In this document: positions 56,159-64,000 of the stretch, piece by piece
How positions within the stretch are numbered: the stretch's first letter is position 1
How the letters are laid out: every line of letters begins with the position of its first letter
From: Bacteroidales bacterium
Lineage (GTDB): Bacteria > Bacteroidota > Bacteroidia > Bacteroidales > F082
Direction: 5' to 3'
Assembly (NCBI GenBank): GCA_016282015.1
Contig: JAEEJS010000038.1
Location: 46,749 to 110,748, forward strand
Length of the DNA stretch: 64,000 bases
The notes under the pieces: model-generated
Told to the model about the DNA's origin: nothing
The model's database searches: none
What the model saw: the letters and a program-made list of their open reading frames with translations, nothing else
Translations under genes and position numbers: made by a program

Positions 56159-57319
56159 GTGGTAGAAAATGAACATTTCGAGAATCAGAAGCATGAGTGG
56201 GAGTCGGCACTCCAGGTAACTGGCACCGACCAACCTGCCATTCAGGTCAACCCCAAGGCTTTGGAACGGCTGATGAGCAGCCGCCAGCAGCTGTTGCCGT
56301 TGAAAGAATACGTAGACGGTATACTTGCGGGTGATATCACAGTGCTTAGCAAAGCCATAACTTTAGTTGAAAGTTCACTCCCGGCTCATCAGAAGCTGGC
56401 ACAGGAGATCATAGCGGAGTGCGTGCCCTACAGCGGCAAGGCGCTCCGCCTTGGTATAACCGGCGTTCCCGGAGCAGGAAAGAGTACTTTCATAGAGGCT
56501 TTAGGCATGGAGTTATGCAGACGGGACAAGCGTGTGGCGGTGCTTGCCATCGACCCCAGCAGCCAGCGCTCCAAAGGTTCGATTCTCGGCGACAAGACCC
56601 GTATGGAAGAATTGTCGCAGCAGCGCAACGCCTACATCAGACCTTCTGCTACAGCGGGAACCCTCGGTGGCGTTGCGCGTAAAACACGCGAAACCATCAT
56701 ACTTTGCGAGGCGGCAGGCTTCGATACCATCATAGTCGAGACAGTGGGAGTGGGGCAGAGCGAGACTGCGGTCTATTCCATGGTCGACTACTTCCTCTTG
56801 GTCCTCATTGGCGGTGCCGGCGACGAGCTGCAGGGCATCAAACGCGGTATCATGGAGATGGCCGACGGCATAGTGGTCAACAAAGCAGACGGTGACAACG
56901 TGAACCGGGCCGAAAGAGCCGCGGCAGAGATCCGCAACGCAGTGCATCTTTTCCCTCCTTCAGAATCGGGACAGCCTGTCAAGGTGACCACCTGCTCGGC
57001 ACTCACCCACTTTAACGTGCCTGAGGTTTGGGAGATGGTGCTCGAACATGTCGAAAACATTAGAAAATCGGGCTATCTCGACGAAAAACGCTCCCAGCAA
57101 GACGTGCAGATGATGCTCGATACCATAGAGCAGACCCTCAAATCGGATTTCTACGAGAACGGGAAAATCAAGGAATGGCTTGGAGTCATCGAGAAAAATG
57201 TGGAAGATAAGAGAATCAGCGCATACGAAGGAGCCAAGAGATTATTGGAGATTTACGAATTGCCCAAGACAAATACAACCGAAACCAAAGAAAGATTTTT
57301 TGACGCGGTCAGAAAGTGA
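56159..57319 (+). CDS. meaB: Methylmalonyl-CoA mutase-associated GTPase MeaB
   Basis: A 386-aa G3E-type GTPase that protects and reloads adenosylcobalamin-dependent methylmalonyl-CoA mutase. Walker A is GVPGAGKST (about 103-111); DPSSQRSKGSILGDKTRM, the switch II region VETVGVGQSE and NKADGDN (guanine specificity) are present. A C-terminal dimerisation helix pair follows. The first in-frame ATG (codon 40) lies inside conserved sequence, so GTG 56159 is taken as start. The mutase genes are not in the window. Confidence 0.94.
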   Translation: MVENEHFENQKHEWESALQVTGTDQPAIQVNPKALERLMSSRQQLLPLKEYVDGILAGDITVLSKAITLVESSLPAHQKLAQEIIAECVPYSGKALRLGITGVPGAGKSTFIEALGMELCRRDKRVAVLAIDPSSQRSKGSILGDKTRMEELSQQRNAYIRPSATAGTLGGVARKTRETIILCEAAGFDTIIVETVGVGQSETAVYSMVDYFLLVLIGGAGDELQGIKRGIMEMADGIVVNKADGDNVNRAERAAAEIRNAVHLFPPSESGQPVKVTTCSALTHFNVPEVWEMVLEHVENIRKSGYLDEKRSQQDVQMMLDTIEQTLKSDFYENGKIKEWLGVIEKNVEDKRISAYEGAKRLLEIYELPKTNTTETKERFFDAVRK

Positions 57320-57386
57320 CCTCCCTCACGTCCGTCAATTGTTGAAAAAATGTTGATAAATATGTCGGGCGTATAGTTTTTTGCTG

Positions 57387-57394
57387 TATCTTTG
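57387..57394 (+). promoter_or_regulatory. -7 box of the glutamine synthetase gene
   Basis: TATCTTTG lies 35 nt before ATG 57430. Confidence 0.68.
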
Positions 57395-57429
57395 CAAGTC
57401 CAAACAACATTATATTTTTTATTTTAATC

Positions 57430-58941
57430 ATGGACGAAAAAATTCAGCTGAATCCAAACCTGCTGGTAAGATTCCTTAAGAAACCTTCAGCAGAATTCAC
57501 AAAACACGACATCATCCGTTATTGCATTGAAAACGAAGTGGAATTCGTCAATTTCCACTATTGCGGATGGGACGGAAAACTAAAAACCCTCAACTTTGTC
57601 ATTCACAGTGCCGAACATCTCGACAGCATACTCTCAGCCGGAGAGCGCGTCGACGGCTCAAGCCTTTTCCCGTTTATCGAAGCCGGAAAGAGCGACCTTT
57701 ACGTGATGCCGAAGTTCAAGACTGCATTCAGAAACCCTTTCACTGAGATTCCAACAGTCGACATCCTCTGCTCCTTCTACAACCGTGAGGGAGAGCCTTT
57801 TGAGAGCTCGCCGGAGTACATACTCCGCAAGGCCAGCAAGGTGTTTACCGAGACAACCGGACTCCGCATGGAGACCATGGGCGAACTTGAGTACTACATC
57901 ATTGCCGACGATGAGCAGGTGTACGAGGTGCCCGACCAGCGCGGATACCATGAGAGTGCTCCGTTCAACAAGTTTACCGACTATCGTGTTGAGGCCATGC
58001 GCCTCATAGCTCAGGCCGGTGGCCTCATCAAATACGGACATTCCGAGGTGGGCAATTTCACCAAAGACGGAAAGATATATGAGCAGAACGAAATAGAGTT
58101 TCTGCCAACAAACATAGAAGACGCTGCCGACCAACTCACCGTAGCCAAGTGGATTATGCGTCAGTTGGCATACCAGTACGGCGTCACAATCACATTCGCT
58201 CCAAAAATCACTGTGGGCAAGGCGGGTAGCGGACTGCACGTGCACTGCAAGTTCACCAAGGACGGCAAGTCTGTCATGGTGAAGGACGGCGAGCTCACCG
58301 ACTATGCCAAGAAAGCCATAGCCGGCTTCATGCTGGCAGGCACTTCGTTGCCGGCATTCGGCAATCCTAACCCATTGTCATTCATGCGATTGGTGCCTCA
58401 TCAGGAAGCGCCTACCTCGCTCTGCTGGTCATTCTCAAACCGCAGCGCTTTAGTGCGTGTGCCCCTGGGCTGGATCAACAACGGCAAAGACATGTTGGCC
58501 GATTGCAACCCTCTAGAGAAACCTTCAAACCGCGACTTCAGCGACAAGCAGACCTTTGAGTGGCGCGCTTCGGACGGATGTGCCGACCTTTACCTGCTGA
58601 TGTCGGCCTTGTGCGCTGCCGCACGCTATGGTATGGAGCAGCCAAACGCTTTGGAGGTGGCCGAGAAGACATACGTGGGCCTGGGAGTGAATATTCACGA
58701 CGATAAAAACAAAAAAGTGGCCGAGAGCCTGGAACAGCTTCCCGACTCCTGCGTAAGGGCCGCCGAAGAGCTTGAGAAAGACCGTAAAATCTATACCGAC
58801 AAAGGCGTTTTCTCAGACAGTATAATCGACTATCTCATTAGTTATCTCAAGGCTTTCAACGATTCCAACCTTCGTGCGGAATTGGGTGATAACCAGGAGA
58901 AAATCATGGCTTTGGTGAAGAAAAATATTCACGTAGGATAA
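57430..58941 (+). CDS. glnA: Glutamine synthetase (type I-like)
   Basis: A 503-aa ammonia-assimilating enzyme. It has an N-terminal beta-grasp (VEFVNFHYCGWDGKLKTLNFVIH), a metal/glutamate site METMGELEYYI, GKAGSGLHVHCKF for the ATP-side histidine, and NPNPLSFMRLVPHQEAP with NRSALVRVP for substrate arginines. The tyrosine adenylylation motif of enteric GlnA (N-L-Y-D-L-P) is not present; the corresponding place reads SLEQLP. Control by adenylylation is therefore unlikely. Monocistronic. Confidence 0.94.
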   Translation: MDEKIQLNPNLLVRFLKKPSAEFTKHDIIRYCIENEVEFVNFHYCGWDGKLKTLNFVIHSAEHLDSILSAGERVDGSSLFPFIEAGKSDLYVMPKFKTAFRNPFTEIPTVDILCSFYNREGEPFESSPEYILRKASKVFTETTGLRMETMGELEYYIIADDEQVYEVPDQRGYHESAPFNKFTDYRVEAMRLIAQAGGLIKYGHSEVGNFTKDGKIYEQNEIEFLPTNIEDAADQLTVAKWIMRQLAYQYGVTITFAPKITVGKAGSGLHVHCKFTKDGKSVMVKDGELTDYAKKAIAGFMLAGTSLPAFGNPNPLSFMRLVPHQEAPTSLCWSFSNRSALVRVPLGWINNGKDMLADCNPLEKPSNRDFSDKQTFEWRASDGCADLYLLMSALCAAARYGMEQPNALEVAEKTYVGLGVNIHDDKNKKVAESLEQLPDSCVRAAEELEKDRKIYTDKGVFSDSIIDYLISYLKAFNDSNLRAELGDNQEKIMALVKKNIHVG

Positions 58942-58983
58942 TTGCTTTTTGAACACGCGACTTCTTTTGTTTTGCAGGTCTGT

Positions 58984-59036
58984 TGAAAAAAAAATCATTT
59001 TTTTTGCTCCTGCTAAATAAATTATGTGTATATTTG
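58984..59036 (+). promoter_or_regulatory. A/T-tract element and -7 box of the giant adhesin gene
   Basis: Nine A, TCA, eight T and G (58986-59006) end in TTTG (a -33 match); 23 nt later comes TATATTTG (59029-59036). The leader to ATG 59120 is about 80 nt, long and AT-rich, a typical place for translational control of a surface protein. Confidence 0.65.
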
Positions 59037-59119
59037 CGAGTTAAAAAGTAAAATTTGAATAGGAAATTTTAACGAAAATTATTATTAAACAAACAATTAT
59101 TAACAAAATCATTCAAATT

Positions 59120-62100
59120 ATGAGTAAAAAACTTATTCTCTTTTTGATGGTGCTCTTCTTTGGAAGTACAAGCTTCCTTAGAGCAGATGAAGTGGTGATT
59201 GGAGATGGTACTGAAACAACGTACTACGCTCCATTTAACTCACTTTGGGGCTACTCATTCGTCGAGCAGGTTTATCTTGCTGATGAAATAGGAATGGCCG
59301 GTACAATTAACTCTATCAGTTTCAACATGAGTGAGACCGCCGATGCATTCACCAGCGAGTTCGATATCTTCATGAAGAACGTGTCAAGAGGCGCTTTTGC
59401 TAGCAATACAGATTTCGAACCTGTTGTTGCCGGTGACATGGTGTACAGTGGCTCAATTACATTCCAGCCAGGATGGACAGTCATCACATTGGACACTCCA
59501 TTCGAATATGACGGAGAAAGCAACTTGATGGTCGGTGTACACGAAAAAACAGCTGGCTATTCAACTCGTTATTTCTATTACACAGCCACAACTAATGGAC
59601 TTATTTCAGGTCATAGTGACAGCGTGGATCCAAATCCATACGATATGAGTTCATACACTGGTACTAAGTATACCCAGAGCGTACGTGCTAACATTATTCT
59701 CGACATCACAGCCGGTGGCGGTGGTGGTGAAACTGTTATAGTCACAATTGGTGATCCTACTTCAACAACAACCAATGCAAATCTTCCAGGATACACTTTG
59801 TATGACTATGCTATTTCACAGCAGATTTACACTGCTGACGAGATCGGTGTGGCCGGTACAATCAACACCCTCACAATGTGGCTGAAGAATTCTTCAAGCT
59901 ATGCTCGTAACATCAATGTTTACATGAAGGAAACTGAAGCAACTGTATTCGCAAGTAACACCGCTTGGGAGAGCTTTACAGCAAGTGACATGGTCGCTTC
60001 ATTCACAATGCCAAATGAAAATGCTGATCCTATTGAGGTTGAAATCCCTCTCAGCACTCCTTTCGTATACTCAGGTAATGGCAACCTGGTGATTTGCTTC
60101 CAGGATGTTACAGGTTCATGGAGCAGCGGTTTAGGCGGTGTTATTATGGATGCTACCGGAAACCAAGCAATCTACGCTTATCGTGACGGTACTGTTTATG
60201 ACCCATCAAATGTTGGTGTTACTGGTTACCTTCTTGCTAAGAAGAACGTTATCAGACTTGAAATTACTACTAACGGCCCAACTCCAGGTTGGAACCCGAA
60301 CCCGGATGTAGAGCTCGATAGCATCAACCTCATTTCACCAGCTATGGCTACAGCAAACGTTCCATCACCGGTGACTCTCGAGTGGAGCTGCGACGCTAAC
60401 GCTGTTATGTACAAGGTTGAATTCGGTACAACATATCCTCCAGCGGTTTATCAGGATTGGGATACAATCACAACTGAAAACCTTAACCACCTCAACGTGG
60501 GTATGCTCGACAACAACACACGTTACTTCTGGAGAGTGTCAATCATGAACAACACAGGTATTCTTACCAGTGAACTCTACAACTTCGTGACAACTATGGA
60601 ACCTCCAACACAGGTCCAGGCTGTTGACACACAGATTTACACAGACGGCAGCACACTTATCAAGTGGCGTTCAAATTACGGCGGTATGTCAGATCTTCCT
60701 GAGACAATGATTGGTTCAGGTTCATCAACAAACAGCTACCTCCCGACATACAACCTTTACAACTACTCATTCTCACAGCAGATTTACACATTAGATGAAA
60801 TCGGTGAGCAGGGTTACATCAACAGCATTTCATTCAAGGCCGCTGGCGATAAGGTCCGTGACCTCGATGTTTATGTTGTTAACACAGACAAAGAAAGCTT
60901 CGCTGGTGGATCAGACTGGATCACAGTGACAGCTGACGACCTCGTATACTCAGGCAATGTTACAATGGTTGCTGAATCATGGGTCACAATCCCATTCAGC
61001 CACCCATTCGCATACGAAGGTGAAAACATGGCTATAGTCGTTGACGACAACACAGGTTCATGGGATTCTTCAATCAGCTACTATGTGTTTGACGCAGCAA
61101 GTCAGGCTATCAACATGTACAACGATAACACCAACTACAACCCATTGTCAATCAGCGGTGACGGTACAGTTAGAAACTTCAAGAACCAGATCATCATCAA
61201 CAAGGATGGTGCTAAGGGCGAGAACACACGCAACCTCAATGGTTTCAACCTCTACGCTAACGGCGTGAAGATGAACACCAACCTCATCACCCAGAACAAG
61301 TACACTTTGAGCAACCTCGATTACAACATGGACGGCTACTCAATCAAAGTGACTGGCGTCTATGACGAAGGTGAATCAGACTACTCAGTTGAGGATGTTG
61401 TTGTTTACGTTTCAGGTTACGGTTCAATCACCGGTACAGTTACTGAACTCATCAGCGGCGCTCCAATCGCAGGCGTGACAGTTCAGTTCATGGGTGTCAG
61501 CGAATTTGGCGAAAACGTCAACTACACTGCAGAAACAACTTCAAACGGTGTTTACAACATCGACGGCGTTGTTGCAGGTACTTATAATAGAGGTATCGCA
61601 CGTAAGGATGGTATGGAGCCTAACTTCATGCCAGAACCTCAGGTTCTCGAGAACGAAGGCGTTATCGGCCACAACTTCATCATGCACGAGGTTTACAAAC
61701 CAGTATATAAGGTATATGCTGAAGAGGCTGAAATGTTAGGTCACGACGTCGCAGACGTAATGTGGTCAATGTACGACTTCGCTAACCCGACACCAGGTGG
61801 TGGCGGCGGCGGCGGCCAGGGCGGTTCAAGCTCATTCTCAGAAGGTTTCGAAAACGGTATGCCAGCTGGTTGGACTGTTGTTGACGGTAACAACGATGGT
61901 TACACATGGTGCATGACAAGCGCTATCCCAAGCACTTGGACATACTATGCAGGCATGACACTCGACTGGTATCGTACAGGTTCAAACGCTATCTGCAGCG
62001 GTTCATACATCAACGGTGTTGGTGCTCTCACACCTAACGAGTACCTCATCACATCACAGGTTACACCTGCAGCAGGTTCAACATTCAGCTTCTGGGCAGC

Positions 62101-64000
62101 TGCCACAGACGCCGGCTATCCTGCCGATCACTTCGGAGTTGCTGTTTCAACAACAGGCACAAGCGCTTCTGACTTCACAATGATTCAGGAGTGGACTCTG
62201 ACAGCTAAAGAAGGTGGCATGAACGGTGGCCGCGCTTCACGCGATGGCGACGGTGCCAAACTCGGTTCATGGTACAACTACAGTGTTGACCTCAGCTCAT
62301 ACGCCGGTCAGAACATCTATATCGCTATCCGTCACTTCAACTGCAACGACCAGTACATCATGTGCGTTGACGATATCGAGTTCAACAACGGTTCAAAGGG
62401 CAACCGCGACGTTAACTTCTTCACACTCTACAGAAAGAACATCCTTGCTGAAAACATTGCAGACATGGATTCAGTCGTCCTCGCTGACGGTTTGACAGAC
62501 ACACTCTACACCGACTTCGGTTGGGCAGATGTCGTTCCGGGTCTCTATCAGTATGGTGTTTCAGCTGTTTATCCAGTTGTAAACTCAGGCCGTGGCGTTG
62601 ATGAACTCACAGTTCACGATGGCACAGCAACCAACTCATATGTTCCGGTTTACGGTTTCTACTGCGACGCTTACCTGAAGAGCGAAATGGTCTACCCGGC
62701 TGAAGAACTGACCGACATGGTTGGCGGTACAATCGACGGTTTGACATTCTACTCATCAACATCAAGCGCATCATGGGGCAACGCCAACTTCCAGGTCTTC
62801 ATGACTGAAATTAGCGAAACAAGCCTCAGCACATTCGTCGGCCCAGGTGAGGTTGTTTACCAGGGACCATTGAGCATCGCCGCTGGCGAAATGCAGATTG
62901 CATTCGATTCACCTTATACATATAATGGTGGTAACTTGGTTGTCGGTGTGTACAACACAGTGACAGGTTCATATGTTTCATCAACATGGCTCGGCGAGAG
63001 CGTAACAGGTGCTTCAGTTCAGGGTTACAGCTACTCATCACTCAGTGCCATTACTCCTACACAGCGCAACTTCCTGCCTAAGACCACATTCTCATACGAT
63101 TCAGCAGCAGGCAGCAACGACGATCCTGTCACACCTATCACATGGTCTAACATCCTTCCAAAGGATATGGAGACTAACATCACAATCACAGTCAATGCTA
63201 ACGCCGGTTCAGCTCTCGGTGCACACGCAACGCTTATCAACGTCTTTGAACCACAGTTGGCATATGAGTTCAACTTCGACGAAGTTACAACAGACACAGT
63301 TGAAGGCTTCTACAAAGGTGATTACATGCTCACAGTGGAACTCGAAGGTTATGACAATTATGTTGAATTGCTCAGCATTTGGGATGAGACAGACATCGTG
63401 GTCGACCTCGTTGAGTCAATCATTCCTGTCGAGACAGTTTACGTATCAGGCACAGGCTTCGCAATGTGGACCAACATGGCTCCTGAGACTGAAGAAGTTC
63501 TCACATACTTCACCACAATTGATGGTATCTTCTACGAAGAGACAGGTTTATACTTCACACAGATTGATCCTGAGATTTTGGAAGTTGGCCAAACATACGA
63601 ATTCGGTGTTGCTGTCAACTACACAACAGGTTTGAGTGACTACATCACAACAACATTCACATACATTGGATGCGAAGGTGTTGAAACACAGGTTACAGAT
63701 CTTGAAGCAACCAACGAGATTGACGATCTCAACGTCTACCTCTCATGGAACGGTTCACAGCCAACACCTCCTACACCTCCAACACCTCCAACACCTCCAA
63801 CAGGCGATGTTACAGTCGTTCTGCAGGCTGACGACGTTTGGGGTGACGGTTCAGGCTATCAGATGTTGCTTGACGACACACACTCACTCTATGGCACAAC
63901 AATTCCTACAACTGGCGCATTGAGCTTGAACTGCTCAGGCAACGAAGCTATCTATGCACAGTTCAGCCACAAGATCCCGACCAATGCTGACGGTAACTGC
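59120..64000 (+). CDS. Giant surface adhesin, HagA/gingipain-adhesin-like (3' end outside window)
   Basis: Open for 1627 codons to the window edge. Signal peptide (MSKKLILFLMVLFFGSTSFLRA). Four copies of a jelly-roll-like module lie at about 26-197, 207-384, 524-697 and 1164-1329 (shared core IYTADEIG-x-AGTINTL ... DLDVYV ... PFxYxGxNLxVxV). A fibronectin-like domain spans about 400-496, a carboxypeptidase-regulatory domain about 767-859, and a gingipain-type 'cleaved adhesin' domain about 905-1090 (FSEGFENGMPAGWTVVDGNN). At the end is a domain like DUF2436 of gingipains/HagA (VVLQADDVWGDGSGYQMLLD). Gly7 (893-899) and PTPP (1548-1561) linkers precede the last two. Probably T9SS-exported, but the C-terminus is not in view. 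Confidence 0.9.
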   Translation, partial: MSKKLILFLMVLFFGSTSFLRADEVVIGDGTETTYYAPFNSLWGYSFVEQVYLADEIGMAGTINSISFNMSETADAFTSEFDIFMKNVSRGAFASNTDFEPVVAGDMVYSGSITFQPGWTVITLDTPFEYDGESNLMVGVHEKTAGYSTRYFYYTATTNGLISGHSDSVDPNPYDMSSYTGTKYTQSVRANIILDITAGGGGGETVIVTIGDPTSTTTNANLPGYTLYDYAISQQIYTADEIGVAGTINTLTMWLKNSSSYARNINVYMKETEATVFASNTAWESFTASDMVASFTMPNENADPIEVEIPLSTPFVYSGNGNLVICFQDVTGSWSSGLGGVIMDATGNQAIYAYRDGTVYDPSNVGVTGYLLAKKNVIRLEITTNGPTPGWNPNPDVELDSINLISPAMATANVPSPVTLEWSCDANAVMYKVEFGTTYPPAVYQDWDTITTENLNHLNVGMLDNNTRYFWRVSIMNNTGILTSELYNFVTTMEPPTQVQAVDTQIYTDGSTLIKWRSNYGGMSDLPETMIGSGSSTNSYLPTYNLYNYSFSQQIYTLDEIGEQGYINSISFKAAGDKVRDLDVYVVNTDKESFAGGSDWITVTADDLVYSGNVTMVAESWVTIPFSHPFAYEGENMAIVVDDNTGSWDSSISYYVFDAASQAINMYNDNTNYNPLSISGDGTVRNFKNQIIINKDGAKGENTRNLNGFNLYANGVKMNTNLITQNKYTLSNLDYNMDGYSIKVTGVYDEGESDYSVEDVVVYVSGYGSITGTVTELISGAPIAGVTVQFMGVSEFGENVNYTAETTSNGVYNIDGVVAGTYNRGIARKDGMEPNFMPEPQVLENEGVIGHNFIMHEVYKPVYKVYAEEAEMLGHDVADVMWSMYDFANPTPGGGGGGGQGGSSSFSEGFENGMPAGWTVVDGNNDGYTWCMTSAIPSTWTYYAGMTLDWYRTGSNAICSGSYINGVGALTPNEYLITSQVTPAAGSTFSFWAAATDAGYPADHFGVAVSTTGTSASDFTMIQEWTLTAKEGGMNGGRASRDGDGAKLGSWYNYSVDLSSYAGQNIYIAIRHFNCNDQYIMCVDDIEFNNGSKGNRDVNFFTLYRKNILAENIADMDSVVLADGLTDTLYTDFGWADVVPGLYQYGVSAVYPVVNSGRGVDELTVHDGTATNSYVPVYGFYCDAYLKSEMVYPAEELTDMVGGTIDGLTFYSSTSSASWGNANFQVFMTEISETSLSTFVGPGEVVYQGPLSIAAGEMQIAFDSPYTYNGGNLVVGVYNTVTGSYVSSTWLGESVTGASVQGYSYSSLSAITPTQRNFLPKTTFSYDSAAGSNDDPVTPITWSNILPKDMETNITITVNANAGSALGAHATLINVFEPQLAYEFNFDEVTTDTVEGFYKGDYMLTVELEGYDNYVELLSIWDETDIVVDLVESIIPVETVYVSGTGFAMWTNMAPETEEVLTYFTTIDGIFYEETGLYFTQIDPEILEVGQTYEFGVAVNYTTGLSDYITTTFTYIGCEGVETQVTDLEATNEIDDLNVYLSWNGSQPTPPTPPTPPTPPTGDVTVVLQADDVWGDGSGYQMLLDDTHSLYGTTIPTTGALSLNCSGNEAIYAQFSHKIPTNADGNC
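63761..63802 (+). repeat. 9-bp coding repeat for a Pro-Thr-Pro linker
   Basis: A run of ACA/CCT/CCA codons with period 9 encodes P-T-P-P repeated four times, residues 1548-1561 of the adhesin. Such runs can expand or contract by slippage without changing frame. Confidence 0.85.

Noticed and set aside
63761..63802. Short-period repeat considered as CRISPR-like or microsatellite locus
   Set aside because: The period is 9 bp, in frame, and encodes a Pro/Thr linker; there are no spacers.
61041..63923. Several plus-strand frames (61041, 61494, 62226, 63009, 63636) in the adhesin region
   Set aside because: All are one alternative frame of the biased Thr/Ser-rich adhesin; the main frame is open for 4881 bases and encodes clear domains.

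Overview
The window is a stretch of ordinary-density chromosome from a member of the Bacteroidales. The evidence is the repeated -7 promoter box TAnnTTTG in front of genes, the lack of strong Shine-Dalgarno sequences, C-terminal sorting tails of the type IX secretion system (T9SS), a SusB-like GH97 enzyme, a C69 dipeptidase, MeaB, and a giant surface protein built from the adhesin modules of Porphyromonas gingipains/HagA. No tRNA, rRNA, CRISPR array, insertion sequence or phage gene was seen. No gap between genes exceeds about 300 bases.

Layout. 1-5.5 kb: the tail of an unknown gene, a Na/Pi cotransporter, a TonB-type outer-membrane protein, and a small autoregulation-like operon (membrane protein plus winged-helix regulator). 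5.6-10.1 kb: AI-2E transporter and iron alcohol dehydrogenase operon, NUDIX hydrolase, T9SS-exported DUF362 protein and a lipoprotein. 10.2-14.3 kb: one co-directional cluster with an RsbW-like kinase, a STAS protein, a RelA-type (p)ppGpp synthetase, an overlapping HD-type (p)ppGpp hydrolase, a ThrE exporter and a hotdog thioesterase. 14.3-18.0 kb: GH97 glycosidase, then a lipoprotein/radical-SAM gene pair. 18.0-24.5 kb: a tripartite RND efflux operon headed by an SDR oxidoreductase. 24.6-29 kb: RadA, LD-carboxypeptidase and a T9SS-exported BNR protein.

29.1-35.5 kb: guaB followed by an envelope-folding operon (PpiC-type isomerase, SurA-N-like lipoprotein, SurA, MoxR). 35.5-39.1 kb on the minus strand: asd-ribF-dipeptidase operon. 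39.3-46.1 kb: lamin-tail surface protein, LysE exporter, RecJ, PurH. 46.1-49.5 kb: mreBCD plus a thioredoxin-like lipoprotein. 49.5-55.2 kb: MacB-type ABC efflux operon (ATPase, two permeases, adaptor, TolC). 55.3-58.9 kb: outer-membrane barrel protein, MeaB, glutamine synthetase. 59.1 kb to the end: an open giant adhesin.

The best candidates for something under-described are the partner-switch/alarmone cluster (10.2-14.3 kb), the radical-SAM/lipoprotein pair (16.7-18.0 kb), the adhesin in which fibronectin-like domains appear to be split by inserted domains (59.1-64.0 kb), three genes whose -7 box lies exactly 4 nt before the start codon (likely leaderless mRNAs), and two palindromic promoter regions. 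All functional statements come from reading motifs by eye; no database search was run.
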